Assembly: GCF_000696185.1 (NCBI RefSeq)
Contig: NZ_KK853997.1
Span: forward strand, 5,744,149 to 5,808,148
Length of the DNA: 64,000 bases
Reading direction: 5' to 3'
Origin: Kitasatospora cheerisanensis KCTC 2395
GTDB lineage: Bacteria > Actinomycetota > Actinomycetes > Streptomycetales > Streptomycetaceae
In this document: piece after piece, positions 18,063 to 26,974 of the stretch
How the letters are laid out: each line of letters starts with the position of its first letter
Position numbering within the stretch: the stretch's first letter is position 1
Notes under the pieces: model-generated
Told to the model about the DNA's origin: nothing
Database searches by the model: none
Seen by the model: the letters and a program-made list of their open reading frames with translations, nothing else
Translations under genes and position numbers: made by a program

Positions 18063-18085
18063 AGTTCAGAAGTTGAAGCTGAACT
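18063..18085. promoter_or_regulatory. Inverted repeat upstream of the ROK gene (possible autoregulatory operator)
   Basis: AGTTCAG (18063-18069) and CTGAACT (18079-18085) form a 7-bp dyad with a 9-bp spacer, in an AT-richer patch 37-59 bp before the ROK start. It overlaps the likely promoter zone shared with pepN. Binding by the ROK protein is inference. Confidence 0.4.
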
Positions 18086-18121
18086 TTGGACGAACCGCAA
18101 GGGCGCCCTGGAGGGTGGAAC

Positions 18122-19291
18122 ATGTCGACGGACACACCGGGATCGCAGTCCTCGCTGCACCGGGCGAATCTCGAACGGGTGCTGCGGGCGGTCCGGATGG
18201 CCGGATCGCTGACCCAGGCCGAGATCGCCCGGGGCACGGGGCTGTCGGCCGCGACGGTGTCCAACATCGTCCGGGAGCTCAAGGAGTCCGGCACCGTGGT
18301 GGTCGCCGACACCTCCTCGGGCGGGCGCCGGGCGCGCAGCGTCTCGCTGAGCGGGGACGCCGGGATCGTGGTGGGCGTGGACTTCGGCCACACCCACCTG
18401 CGGGTCGCGGTCGGCAACCTGGCGCACCGGGTGCTGGCCGAGGAGAGCGAGCCGCTGGACGTGGACGTCTCCGCGCAGCAGGGCTTCGACCTGGCCGAGC
18501 GGATGGTGGCGCGGCTGCTGGAGCAGGCCGGCTTCCAGGCCGACAAGGTGATCGGCGTGGGCCTGGGCGTGCCGGGGCCGATCGACGTGGAGACCGGGGC
18601 GCTCGGCTCGACCGCGATCCTGCCCGGCTGGACCGGGGTGACGCCCGGTCAGGAGCTGGCCCGCCGGCTCGGCATGCCGGTGCACGTGGACAACGACGCC
18701 AACCTGGGCGCGCTGGGCGAACTGGTCTGGGGCGCCGGGCGGGGCCTGGGCGACCTGGCGTACATCAAGGTGGCCAGCGGCGTCGGCGCCGGCCTGGTGA
18801 TCAACGGCCAGATCTACCGGGGCCCGGGCGGCACCGCGGGCGAGATCGGCCACATCGTGCTGGACGAGGCGGGGCCGGTGTGCCGCTGCGGCAACCGCGG
18901 CTGCCTGGAGACCTTCGTGGGCTCCCGTTACCTGCTCAACCTCTTGAACGCCAACCACCCCGGCGAACTGACACTCGGAAAGGTGGTGCAGCTGGCCCAG
19001 CAGGGCGATCTGGGCTGCCGCCGGGTGATCGCCGACGCCGGCCGCCAGATCGGCATGGGCGTCGCCACCCTGTGCAACCTGCTCAACCCGCGCCGGGTGA
19101 TCCTCGGCGGCGACCTGGCCGAGGCCGGTGAACTGGTGCTTTCCCCGATCCGGGACTCGGTGGCCCGGTACGCGATCCCCAGCGCGGCCCGCCAGTTGTC
19201 GGTCGTTCCGGGGACGCTCGGCGGCCGTGCCGAGGTGCTCGGGGCGCTCGCCCTGGTGATGAGCGAGATGGGTGAGACGGGCGGGCTCTGA
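18122..19291 (+). CDS. ROK-family transcriptional regulator (Rok7B7-like)
   Basis: 389 residues from ATG 18122, behind GGAGGG. The N-terminal winged HTH (LTQAEIARGTGLSAATVSNIVREL, about 32-55) is followed by a ROK sugar-kinase-like domain with VGVDFGHTHLRVAV, DNDANLGALGE and the zinc motif CRCGNRGCLE. The regulator rather than kinase form is indicated by the HTH. In streptomycetes the ROK gene directly upstream of xylFGH is Rok7B7, linked to carbon catabolite control, xylose transport and antibiotic timing; the same order here supports orthology. The palindrome before xylF and the dyad before this gene are candidate operators. Confidence 0.9.
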   Translation: MSTDTPGSQSSLHRANLERVLRAVRMAGSLTQAEIARGTGLSAATVSNIVRELKESGTVVVADTSSGGRRARSVSLSGDAGIVVGVDFGHTHLRVAVGNLAHRVLAEESEPLDVDVSAQQGFDLAERMVARLLEQAGFQADKVIGVGLGVPGPIDVETGALGSTAILPGWTGVTPGQELARRLGMPVHVDNDANLGALGELVWGAGRGLGDLAYIKVASGVGAGLVINGQIYRGPGGTAGEIGHIVLDEAGPVCRCGNRGCLETFVGSRYLLNLLNANHPGELTLGKVVQLAQQGDLGCRRVIADAGRQIGMGVATLCNLLNPRRVILGGDLAEAGELVLSPIRDSVARYAIPSAARQLSVVPGTLGGRAEVLGALALVMSEMGETGGL

Positions 19292-19369
19292 GCCGCCGGA
19301 AGGGGCGTCGGACGGCCTCCGAGGGGCCGTCCGATCTCGGGTAAGCCTTCAGGAAGATAACGAAAGGGT

Positions 19370-19397
19370 TTGAATCCGGGGGCCTCAAGGTTTACTT
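19370..19397 (+). promoter_or_regulatory. Tentative xylF promoter
   Basis: TTGAAT (19370-19375) and TTACTT (19392-19397) are spaced by 16 bp in the AT-richest part of the ROK-xylF gap. The match to a vegetative promoter is moderate. Confidence 0.35.
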
Positions 19398-19440
19398 ATT
19401 GACGACAAGCTCGGTGACGGGGTTGACTCCTGCCCACCTC

Positions 19441-19456
19441 GCCGCAACGTTGCGGC
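19441..19456. promoter_or_regulatory. Perfect 16-bp palindrome in the xylF leader
   Basis: GCCGCAACGTTGCGGC reads the same on both strands and lies 24 bp before the xylF start, between the putative promoter and the ribosome-binding site. Its CAACGTTG core resembles operators of sugar regulators. It could block transcription or, as a hairpin, affect translation. Confidence 0.55.
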
Positions 19457-19480
19457 TCTGTCAGGGAGGCACCCCCCACC

Positions 19481-20575
19481 ATGAACGCAATGATGCGTCG
19501 CGTTGTCGTCGGCACCGCCGCTGTCTCGATGGCTCTGACCATGGCCGCCTGTGGCAAGGCCGGCAGTGACAAGAAGGACGACGCGGCCTCGGGCAACAAC
19601 AAGTCGATCGGCCTGCTGCTGCCGGAGAACGCGTCCTCGACCCGCTACGAGTCCTTCGACAAGCCGTTCATCGAGGCGAAGGTCCACGAGCTCTGCGCCG
19701 ACTGCAAGGTCGAGTACAGCAACGCCGAGGGTTCCGCCTCGAAGCAGAAGCAGCAGTTCGACACCCTGATCGCCCAGGGCGTCAAGGTGATCATCCTCGA
19801 CGCGTTCGACGCCAAGGCCACCCAGTCCTGGGTGAAGGAGGCCGCCGACAAGGGCGTCAAGGTCATCGCGTACGACCGCCTGGCCACCGGCCCGGTCTCC
19901 GCGTACGTCTCCTTCGACAACGAGAAGGTCGGCGAGCTCCAGGGCCAGGCCCTGGTCGAGGCCCTCGGCGCCAAGGCCGCCGACGCCAACGTCGTCATGA
20001 TCAACGGCGACGACGCCGACCCGAACGCCGGCAAGTTCAAGGCCGGTGCGCACAAGGTGCTCGACGGCAAGGTCAAGAAGATCGTCTACGAGCAGAGCGG
20101 CGAGTGGAAGCCCACCGTCGCCGGCCAGAAGATCGGTGCCGCGATCTCCTCGCTCGGCAAGGACGGCTTCCAGGCCGTCTACTCCGCCAACGACGGCATG
20201 GCCGGCGCGATCATCACCCAGCTGAAGTCGCAGGGCATCAACGTCCCGGTCGGCGGCCAGGACGCGGGCCTGGACGCGATCCAGCGCCTGGTCTCCGGCG
20301 ACCAGGCCTACACGATCTACAAGGCCTACAAGCCGCTGGCCGACGGCGCCGCCGAGCTCGCCGTCGACCTGCTGCAGGGCAAGGACATCAAGTCCGTCGC
20401 CACCTCGACGATCGACAGCGACACCGACAAGGGCATCCCGGCCACCCTGCTGGAGCCGAAGGTCGTCACCAAGGCGAACATCAAGGACACCGTGATCGCC
20501 GACAAGCTGTACAAGGCCTCGGACATCTGCACCGCCGACTTCGCCGCCGCCTGCACCGCGGCCGGCCTGCAGTAA
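19481..20575 (+). CDS. xylF: Sugar ABC transporter substrate-binding lipoprotein (XylF-type)
   Basis: A 364-residue periplasmic-binding-protein-fold lipoprotein. The signal peptide ends in LTMAAC with lipidated Cys24. The mature part has the type I SBP pattern (SIGLLLPENASSTRYESFDKP, FDTLIAQGVKVIILDAFD, NDGMAGAIITQL), closest in style to xylose-binding XylF. AGGGAGG precedes the ATG by 11 nt. Two hairpins separate it from xylG, which should make the binding protein more abundant than the ATPase and permease. Confidence 0.9.
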   Translation: MNAMMRRVVVGTAAVSMALTMAACGKAGSDKKDDAASGNNKSIGLLLPENASSTRYESFDKPFIEAKVHELCADCKVEYSNAEGSASKQKQQFDTLIAQGVKVIILDAFDAKATQSWVKEAADKGVKVIAYDRLATGPVSAYVSFDNEKVGELQGQALVEALGAKAADANVVMINGDDADPNAGKFKAGAHKVLDGKVKKIVYEQSGEWKPTVAGQKIGAAISSLGKDGFQAVYSANDGMAGAIITQLKSQGINVPVGGQDAGLDAIQRLVSGDQAYTIYKAYKPLADGAAELAVDLLQGKDIKSVATSTIDSDTDKGIPATLLEPKVVTKANIKDTVIADKLYKASDICTADFAAACTAAGLQ

Positions 20576-20582
20576 CACCCGC

Positions 20583-20621
20583 CCGGCGGGGGCTTCCTGA
20601 CCACCCGGAGGCCCCCGCCGG
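20583..20621 (+). terminator. Intercistronic hairpin after xylF
   Basis: CCGGCGGGGG (20583-20592) pairs with CCCCCGCCGG (20612-20621), followed by CCCCTTTCGCTT. It probably attenuates read-through or protects the xylF 3' end. Confidence 0.6.
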
Positions 20622-20644
20622 CCCCTTTCGCTTCGCAGTCCCAC

Positions 20645-20670
20645 CCCGCGTGCCCGGCCCGGCACGCGGG
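20645..20670 (+). other. Second hairpin in the xylF-xylG gap
   Basis: CCCGCGTGCC (20645-20654) pairs with GGCACGCGGG (20661-20670) around a 6-nt loop. No T-run follows. Confidence 0.5.
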
Positions 20671-20723
20671 TAGCCCGTGCCGGAAACGTCAGGTCCGACA
20701 CGGAACTCAAGGAGATGGTTCAC

Positions 20724-21503
20724 GTGACAGGCGCACCCGTACTGGCGTTGCGCGGGGTCTCCAAGCGCTTCGGCGCCGTCCAGGCACTCACCGACGTGCA
20801 GCTGGAGGTCCATGCGGGCGAGGTCGTCGCCCTGGTCGGCGACAACGGCGCCGGAAAGTCCACCCTGGTCAAGACCATCGCGGGCGTCCACCCGATCGAC
20901 GAGGGCGTCATCGAGTGGGAGGGCAGGCCGGTCACCATCGGTCGCCCGCACGACGCCCAGGCGCTCGGCATCGCCACCGTCTACCAGGACCTCGCGCTCT
21001 GCGACAACCTCGACGTGGTCGGCAACCTGTTCCTCGGCCGCGAGCTCAAGCGCTTCGGCACCCTGGACGAGGTCGCCATGGAGAAGCGCGCCCGCGAACT
21101 CCTCGACACCCTGTCGATCCGCATCCCCAGCGTCCGGATCCCGATCGCCGGCCTCTCCGGCGGCCAGCGCCAGGTCGTCGCGATCGCCCGCGCCCTGGTC
21201 GGCGACCCGAAGATCGTCATCCTGGACGAGCCCACCGCCGCCCTCGGCGTCGAGCAGACCGCCCAGGTCCTCGACCTGGTCGAGCGGCTGCGCGAGCGCG
21301 GCCTCGGCGTGATCCTGATCAGCCACAACATGGCCGACGTCAAGGCCGTCGCGGACACCGTCGCGGTGCTCCGCCTGGGCCGCAACAACGGCAGCTTCGA
21401 GGTGGCCACCACCTCGCACGAGGAGATCATCTCCGCCATCACCGGCGCCACCGACAACGCGGTGACCCGTCGTCAGGCCCGTATCGCGGAGGACGCCAAG
21501 TGA
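20724..21503 (+). CDS. xylG: Sugar ABC transporter ATP-binding protein (XylG-type, single domain)
   Basis: 259 residues from GTG 20724, chosen because AAGGAG lies 9 nt upstream; the ATG at 20715 is too close to it. It contains Walker A GDNGAGKST, Q-loop VYQDLAL, signature LSGGQRQ, Walker B VILDEPTAAL and the switch His in ISHNM. It is a single ABC domain, whereas enterobacterial XylG/RbsA have two tandem domains, so it should work as a homodimer. It overlaps xylH by 4 bp. Confidence 0.92.
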   Translation: MTGAPVLALRGVSKRFGAVQALTDVQLEVHAGEVVALVGDNGAGKSTLVKTIAGVHPIDEGVIEWEGRPVTIGRPHDAQALGIATVYQDLALCDNLDVVGNLFLGRELKRFGTLDEVAMEKRARELLDTLSIRIPSVRIPIAGLSGGQRQVVAIARALVGDPKIVILDEPTAALGVEQTAQVLDLVERLRERGLGVILISHNMADVKAVADTVAVLRLGRNNGSFEVATTSHEEIISAITGATDNAVTRRQARIAEDAK

Positions 21504-22756
21504 GCACCGAGACCCCCACCACGCCCACCCCGCCCGCCGTCGACCCGCGCCTGCTGGTCCGCAAGGAGGGCGTGGCCGGCTACCTCGACGAGTTCGGCCG
21601 CAAGCTGCGCAGCGGCGAGCTCGGCTCGCTGCCGGTCGTGGTCGGCCTGATCATCATCGCGGCCATCTTCCAGTGGAAGACCGGCTCCTTCCTCAACGCC
21701 GACAACCTCACCAACATCACCAAGTGGATCGCCGGCCCCGGCCTGATCGCCACCGGCGTGGTCTTCGTGCTACTGCTCGGCGAGATCGACCTGTCGCTCG
21801 GCTCGGTGGCCGGCGTCACCGCCGCGCTCTCCTCGGTGCTGGCCGTCCGCCAGGGCGTCAACGAGTGGCTGGCGGTGCTGATCGGCATCCTCGCCGCGAT
21901 CGCCATGGGCGCCGTGCACGGCTTCTTCTTCTCCAAGATCGGCGTGCCCGCGCTGCTGGTCACCCTGGCCGGCATGCTCGCCTGGAGCGGCCTGCAGGAC
22001 TTCACCATCGGCAAGCTCGGCACCGTCAACAACCTCAACGACGGCGTCATCGCCAACCTGGACACCTACTTCATGGGTGACGGCGACATCGTCTGGGCCT
22101 GGCTCGCCGCGATCCTCGCCATCGCGCTGTTCGCCGCCGGCCAGCTGATCGACGCCCGCCGCCGCGCCGCCGCCGGCCTGCCGGCCCGCCCGATCGCCGA
22201 GATAGCGCTGCGCACCGGCGTGCTCGCCGTGGTCGTGCTGGTGGTCGCCTACATGCTCAACCAGGACCGCGGCCTGCCGCTGCCGCTGGTGCTGTTCGTC
22301 GGCATCGTCGCGATCGGCGACTTCGTGCTCCGCCGCACCGGCTACGGCCGGCAGATCTTCGCGGTCGGCGGCGGCATCGAGGCGGCCCGCCGGGCCGGCA
22401 TCAACGTCGCCTGGGTCCGCACCTCGGTGTACATGATCTCGGCCGGCCTGGCCGGCTTCGGCGGCCTGTTCATCGCCTCCCAGCAGGGCTCGGCGGACAA
22501 GTCGCTCGGCGGCGGCAACGTGCTGATGAGCGCCATCGCGGCGGCCGTCATCGGCGGCACCAGCCTGTTCGGCGGCCGCGGCAAGCTGTGGTCGGCGCTG
22601 CTCGGCATCCTGGTGCTGCAGTCCATCACCACCGGCCTGGACATGGTGCACGCCCAGCAGGCGATCCAGTACATGATCACCGGCGCGGTGCTGCTCGCCG
22701 CGGTGGTCCTGGACTCGATCTCCCGCCGCACCCAGAAGTCCTCCGGACGCGGCTGA
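21500..22756 (+). CDS. xylH: Sugar ABC transporter permease (XylH-type)
   Basis: A 418-residue inner-membrane permease with about ten hydrophobic segments and the BPD_transp_2 signature region (GEIDLSLGSVAGV, FSKIGVPALLVTLAGM, AARRAGINV, GGTSLFGGRG). The GTGA overlap with xylG indicates coupling. A helix-free insertion around 215-235 (DARRRAAAGLPARPI) is a cytoplasmic loop. It is the last gene of the transporter operon, followed by a hairpin terminator. Confidence 0.92.
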   Translation: MSTETPTTPTPPAVDPRLLVRKEGVAGYLDEFGRKLRSGELGSLPVVVGLIIIAAIFQWKTGSFLNADNLTNITKWIAGPGLIATGVVFVLLLGEIDLSLGSVAGVTAALSSVLAVRQGVNEWLAVLIGILAAIAMGAVHGFFFSKIGVPALLVTLAGMLAWSGLQDFTIGKLGTVNNLNDGVIANLDTYFMGDGDIVWAWLAAILAIALFAAGQLIDARRRAAAGLPARPIAEIALRTGVLAVVVLVVAYMLNQDRGLPLPLVLFVGIVAIGDFVLRRTGYGRQIFAVGGGIEAARRAGINVAWVRTSVYMISAGLAGFGGLFIASQQGSADKSLGGGNVLMSAIAAAVIGGTSLFGGRGKLWSALLGILVLQSITTGLDMVHAQQAIQYMITGAVLLAAVVLDSISRRTQKSSGRG

Positions 22757-22770
22757 CCCCGCACCACTCC

Positions 22771-22818
22771 GACCGCGCGACCGGCAGACACCCCGCCATA
22801 CCGGGGCCGGTCGCGCGG
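22771..22818 (+). terminator. Terminator after xylH
   Basis: A 14-bp perfect stem (22771-22784 with 22805-22818) followed by GCTTTT. Confidence 0.75.
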
Positions 22819-22960
22819 TTCGGCGCTTTTCCGCCCCCGCCACCCGAACAGGGGACGGGGTTGCCCGCCGCACTACGCCCGGGTAATGGACATTAGACTC
22901 AACCGGGGCGTACGCCCTCCGGGCCCATGCGGGCGCGAGAACTTGGACGAGGAGGAACGG

Positions 22961-24862
22961 GTGGCCCTGCTGACCCGCATTCGGGGACCGCGCGATCTCG
23001 ATCGACTCACGCCCGCGCAGCTCGCGGAGCTCGCCGAGGAGATCCGCGGCTTCCTGGTGGAGGAGGTCTCCAAGACCGGCGGCCACCTCGGACCCAACCT
23101 CGGCGTGGTCGAACTGACCCTCGCCATGCACCGGGTGTTCGACTCCCCGCGCGACCGGATCCTGTTCGACACCGGCCACCAGAGCTACGTCCACAAGCTG
23201 CTGACCGGCCGTCAGGACTTCTCCCGGCTGAAGATGAAGGGCGGCCTGTCCGGCTACCCCTCGCGCGCCGAGTCCGAGCACGACGTGATCGAGAACTCGC
23301 ACGCCTCCACCGTCCTCGGCTACGCCGACGGCCTGGCCAAGGCCAACAAGATCCAGGGCCACAAGGACCGCCCCGTGGTCGCCGTGATCGGCGACGGCGC
23401 GCTCACCGGCGGCATGGCCTGGGAGGCGCTGAACAACATCGCCGACAGCCAGGACCTGCCGATCGTCATCGTCGTCAACGACAACGAGCGGTCCTACTCG
23501 CCGACCATCGGCGGCCTCGCCAACCACCTCGCCACGCTGCGCACCACCCAGGGCTACGAGCGCTTCCTGTCCTGGGGCAAGGACGCGCTGCAGCGCACCC
23601 CCGTGGTCGGCCAGGCGATGTTCGACACCCTGCACGGCGCCAAGAAGGGCCTGAAGGACTTCATCGCCCCGCAGGGCATGTTCGAGGACCTCGGCCTGAA
23701 GTACCTCGGCCCGATCGACGGCCACGACCTGCAGGCGCTGGAGTCCGCGTTCACCAAGGCCCGCAACTTCGGCGGCCCGGTCATCGTGCACTGCATCACC
23801 GAGAAGGGCCGCGGCTACCACGCCGCCGAGAACAACGACGAGGACCGCTTCCACGCGGTCGGCGTCATCCACCCCGACACCGGCCTGCCGGTCAAGACCT
23901 CCGGCAAGGACTGGACGTCGGTGTTCGGCGAGGAGATGGTCGCGCTCGGCCGCGAGCGCCGCGACCTGGTCGCGATCACCGCCGCCATGCTGCACCCGGT
24001 CGGCCTGGCCCCCTTCGCCAAGGCCTACCCGGACCGGATCTTCGACGTCGGCATCGCCGAGCAGCACGCCGCGGTGTGCGCCGCCGGCCTCGCCACCAAC
24101 GGCCTGCACCCGGTGGTCGCGGTCTACGCGACCTTCCTGAACCGGGCGTTCGACCAGGTGCTGATGGACGTCGCGCTGCACAAGCTGGGCGTCACCTTCG
24201 TGCTCGACCGGGCCGGTGTCACCGGCACCGACGGCGCCTCCCACAACGGCATGTGGGACATGTCGATCCTCCAGGTGGTCCCCGGCCTGCGGCTCGCCGC
24301 CCCGCGCGACGCCGAGCAGGTCCGGCTCCAGCTGCGCGAGGCCGTCGAGGTCGCGGACGCGCCCACCGTGGTCCGCTACTCCAAGGGCAACGTCGGCCCG
24401 GCCGTCCCCGCCGTCGGCACCGTCGGCGGCATGGACGTGCTGCGCCGCCCCGAGGACGGCTCCGCCGACGAGGCCGCGGACGTGCTGATCGTCTCGATCG
24501 GCGCGATGGCCCCGCTCTGCCTGGAGGCCGCCGAGCTGCTCGCCGCGCAGGGCATCACCAGCACCGTGGTCGACCCGCGCTGGGTCAAGCCGGTCGACGC
24601 CGCGCTGCCGGGCCTGGCCGCCCAGCACCGGCTGGTCGTCACCGTCGAGGACAACGGCCGGGCCGGCGGCGTCGGCTCCGCGATCGCGCAGGCGCTGCGC
24701 GACGCCGACGTGGACGTGCCGCTGCGCGACTTCGGCATCCCGCAGGAGTTCCTCGACCACGCCTCGCGCGGCGAGATCCTGGAGGAGATCGGGCTGACCG
24801 CCCCGGCGGTCGCCGCGAAGATCGAAGCCCTGGTCAAGACCCGCTCCTTCGCGCGGAGCTGA
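22961..24862 (+). CDS. dxs: 1-deoxy-D-xylulose-5-phosphate synthase
   Basis: A 633-residue thiamine-diphosphate enzyme that condenses pyruvate and glyceraldehyde 3-phosphate, the first step of the MEP isoprenoid pathway. GTG 22961 is chosen because GAGGAGGAACG precedes it and [19 protein letters not shown] is the usual N-terminus; upstream in-frame codons are leader. Motifs include [15 protein letters not shown], the ThDP/Mg [16 protein letters not shown], and [10 protein letters not shown] with the catalytic Glu. It has its own promoter region and terminator and is not in the xyl operon. Its length is normal. Confidence 0.96.
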   Translation: MALLTRIRGPRDLDRLTPAQLAELAEEIRGFLVEEVSKTGGHLGPNLGVVELTLAMHRVFDSPRDRILFDTGHQSYVHKLLTGRQDFSRLKMKGGLSGYPSRAESEHDVIENSHASTVLGYADGLAKANKIQGHKDRPVVAVIGDGALTGGMAWEALNNIADSQDLPIVIVVNDNERSYSPTIGGLANHLATLRTTQGYERFLSWGKDALQRTPVVGQAMFDTLHGAKKGLKDFIAPQGMFEDLGLKYLGPIDGHDLQALESAFTKARNFGGPVIVHCITEKGRGYHAAENNDEDRFHAVGVIHPDTGLPVKTSGKDWTSVFGEEMVALGRERRDLVAITAAMLHPVGLAPFAKAYPDRIFDVGIAEQHAAVCAAGLATNGLHPVVAVYATFLNRAFDQVLMDVALHKLGVTFVLDRAGVTGTDGASHNGMWDMSILQVVPGLRLAAPRDAEQVRLQLREAVEVADAPTVVRYSKGNVGPAVPAVGTVGGMDVLRRPEDGSADEAADVLIVSIGAMAPLCLEAAELLAAQGITSTVVDPRWVKPVDAALPGLAAQHRLVVTVEDNGRAGGVGSAIAQALRDADVDVPLRDFGIPQEFLDHASRGEILEEIGLTAPAVAAKIEALVKTRSFARS

Positions 24863-24880
24863 CCACCCGAAATCCCCCGA

Positions 24881-24923
24881 GCGCACCGTCACGGGACCGC
24901 CCTTCGGCCCAGTGACGGTGCGC
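24881..24923 (+). terminator. Terminator after dxs
   Basis: GCGCACCGTCAC (24881-24892) pairs with GTGACGGTGCGC (24912-24923), with an inner stem and a following TTATTGT. Confidence 0.8.
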
Positions 24924-24983
24924 TTATTGTCGGACTGTCGCACTCATTCGTGGACTGTCACTGACTACGCCGTCCACGCCCGG

Positions 24984-24989
24984 TAGGTT
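24984..24989 (+). promoter_or_regulatory. -10 box of the GT39-like gene (leaderless)
   Basis: TAGGTT lies 7 nt before GTG 24997, with no room for a ribosome-binding site. Confidence 0.5.
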
Positions 24990-24996
24990 GTCACCC

Positions 24997-26511
24997 GTGT
25001 CCCTCACCCTCACGAGCAGCCCGCGTACCCTCGCCGAGCGCCTCCCAGAGCGCCTCCGCACCGGGTACTGGACCAGACTGGTCCCGCTGCTCGCGGTCGT
25101 GGCCACGCTGACCCACCTGCCGTCCTTCCTGCGCCCCGTGTGGAGCCCCGACGAGGGCTACCTCGCCACCCAGGCCCGGATGCTCGCCGACGGCGGCGTC
25201 CTCTACGACACCGTCGTCGACCGCAAACCCCCGCTGCTGCCCTGGCTCTACGAGGCCTGCTTCGCGCTCTTCGGCTCCGCCTCGCTCTGGCCGCTGCGCA
25301 CCCTCGCGATCTGCGCCCACCTCGCCACCGCGATCCTGCTCGCCTCGCTCGCCCGCGGGCGCTGGGGCGACAAGGCCGGGCGCTGCGCCGGCGTCCTCTA
25401 CCTGCTGGTCTCCATCGGGCTCTCGCCCGAGGACACCCAGGCCGCCACCTTCGAAGTCTTCATGCTGCCCGCCATGGTCGCCGCCTTCCGCTACGCGGAG
25501 CGCCGGCGCTGGCTGGCCGCCGGCATCGCGGTCGCGCTCTGCTCGCTCACCAAGCAGACCGGCGGCGCCGTCCTGCTCCCCGTGCTGTGGATGCTCCTCC
25601 AGGACAGCCGCCGCCGCGGCGTCCGCTGGCCCCCCGCGCTCGCCAAGATCGGCTTCGGGTTCACCCTGCCGATAGCGCTGGTCGCCGTCATCCTCACCAA
25701 ACCCAAGGGCTTCCTGTTCTGGGTCGTCACCGGCTCCGGCGACTACGCCGGGCTCGGCTCCAACTGGCCCCAGATGCTCGGCCGCGCCCTCGGCAACTCC
25801 GCCATCCTGATGAGCGCCGGCCTGGCCTTCCTGCTGCCCGCCGCGCACCGCCTGTGGCTGCGCCACCGCCGACGACCCGTCCCCGCCCGGGGCCGCGAGC
25901 ACGGCTCCACCGTCGACCTCTGGATGTGGCTCGCCTCCTCCGTGATCGCCGTCTCCGTCGGCTTCCACTTCTTCGGCCACTACTACCTCCAGCTGATGCC
26001 CCCGCTGGTCCTGCTCGGCGTCGGCGCCGTCGCCACCTCCGCCGTCCGCTGGAAGCCCGTCCTCGTCTACACGACCCTCGCCAGCACCTTCTTTCTCGGC
26101 CTGGCCGTGTTCTGGCCCGGCCAGCGGCTCACCCAGACCACCGAGGTCGCCACCGCCGTCGCCGCCCAGACCACCCCCAAGGACAAACTGCTGGTCTGGG
26201 GCATGCACCCCGAGGTCTACTGGCTCGCCGACCGGCGCCCCGCCACCCGCTACCTCACCGCCGGCTTCCTCACCAACTTCAGCGGCGGCAAGGGCGCCGA
26301 GAAGGTCGGCGAGCAGTACTCCGTCGACGAGGCCTGGCAGACCTTCGACAACGAGATCTCCACCAACGGCTTCCCCGAGGTGGTGGTCGACGACTCCGGC
26401 ACCGCCCCCTACCAGCCCGACCTGGTGCCCCGCATCGCCACCCTGCTCTCCACCCACTACGAGGTCGTCGGCGTCACCGGAGACACCGTCATCTACCGGC
26501 TCAAGAAGTAG
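24997..26511 (+). CDS. GT39-like (PMT/ArnT-type) membrane glycosyltransferase
   Basis: A 504-residue polytopic membrane protein with roughly ten or eleven helices. The first extracytoplasmic loop has WSPDEGYLATQARMLADGG, with the acidic pair typical of the DD/DE GT-C fold, followed by DRKPPLLPWLYE. The soluble C-terminus contains WGMHPEVYWLADRRPATRY. GT-C enzymes of this kind use a polyprenyl-phosphate sugar donor to modify cell-envelope lipids, glycans or proteins outside the membrane. The acceptor here is unknown. A start at TTG 24988 is possible, but the -10 spacing favours GTG 24997. Confidence 0.8.
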   Translation: MSLTLTSSPRTLAERLPERLRTGYWTRLVPLLAVVATLTHLPSFLRPVWSPDEGYLATQARMLADGGVLYDTVVDRKPPLLPWLYEACFALFGSASLWPLRTLAICAHLATAILLASLARGRWGDKAGRCAGVLYLLVSIGLSPEDTQAATFEVFMLPAMVAAFRYAERRRWLAAGIAVALCSLTKQTGGAVLLPVLWMLLQDSRRRGVRWPPALAKIGFGFTLPIALVAVILTKPKGFLFWVVTGSGDYAGLGSNWPQMLGRALGNSAILMSAGLAFLLPAAHRLWLRHRRRPVPARGREHGSTVDLWMWLASSVIAVSVGFHFFGHYYLQLMPPLVLLGVGAVATSAVRWKPVLVYTTLASTFFLGLAVFWPGQRLTQTTEVATAVAAQTTPKDKLLVWGMHPEVYWLADRRPATRYLTAGFLTNFSGGKGAEKVGEQYSVDEAWQTFDNEISTNGFPEVVVDDSGTAPYQPDLVPRIATLLSTHYEVVGVTGDTVIYRLKK

Positions 26512-26522
26512 GACCGCCGACG

Positions 26523-26974
26523 ATGGGCTACTACCTGGAGGCCGCCGTCGCGGCCGAGACGCTGCTCCGCGAGGCCGCCGCCGACCTCCCCGGCACCCGC
26601 GTCGTCCCGCTCGTCCAGGGCCTCGCGCTGCTCCCAATGAGCGACGGACTGGACGAGGCGGTCCGCACCGGCGCCCCCGGCTCGCCCCGTTCCGGATGCT
26701 CCCGCAGGGCTTCGACCGCACCCTCGCCGACTGGTCCGCGGCCGGCCCGGTCGCGTACGTGGAGACCGACATCTGGGGCGGCACCGGCGACCAGGCCGTC
26801 GCCGTCTGGGAGCACGGCGCCCTCACCCTCGGCCCGCTGATCGCCTCGACCGGCAGCCCGATCTCGCTCGCCCTGCGCCGGCTCGGCGCCCACGCCGACG
26901 GCCACCGCGACGAGTTCGACGCCGTCGGCCTCGGCCGGCACCGCCGCACCGAGGGCTGGCTCAAGGACGACTGA
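26523..26974 (+). CDS. Conserved hypothetical protein (frameshifted)
   Basis: The first frame from ATG 26523 gives MGYYLEAAVAAETLLREAA and continues to about residue 55 (TGAPGSP). A second frame then continues FRMLPQGFDRTLADW, then VAYVETDIWGGTGDQAVAVWE, to WLKDD at 26974. The join falls near 26670-26690 and needs one missing base. The product of about 150 residues has no recognised catalytic motif. Repeated hydrophobic beta-strand patterns and conserved Trp/Gly suggest a small alpha/beta fold. It is 11 bp after the glycosyltransferase, so it may be co-transcribed, and its end overlaps the convergent hydrolase gene by 14 bp. Confidence 0.6.

Noticed and set aside
18122-19291. Glucokinase
   Set aside because: The N-terminal winged helix-turn-helix marks a ROK repressor, not a sugar kinase.
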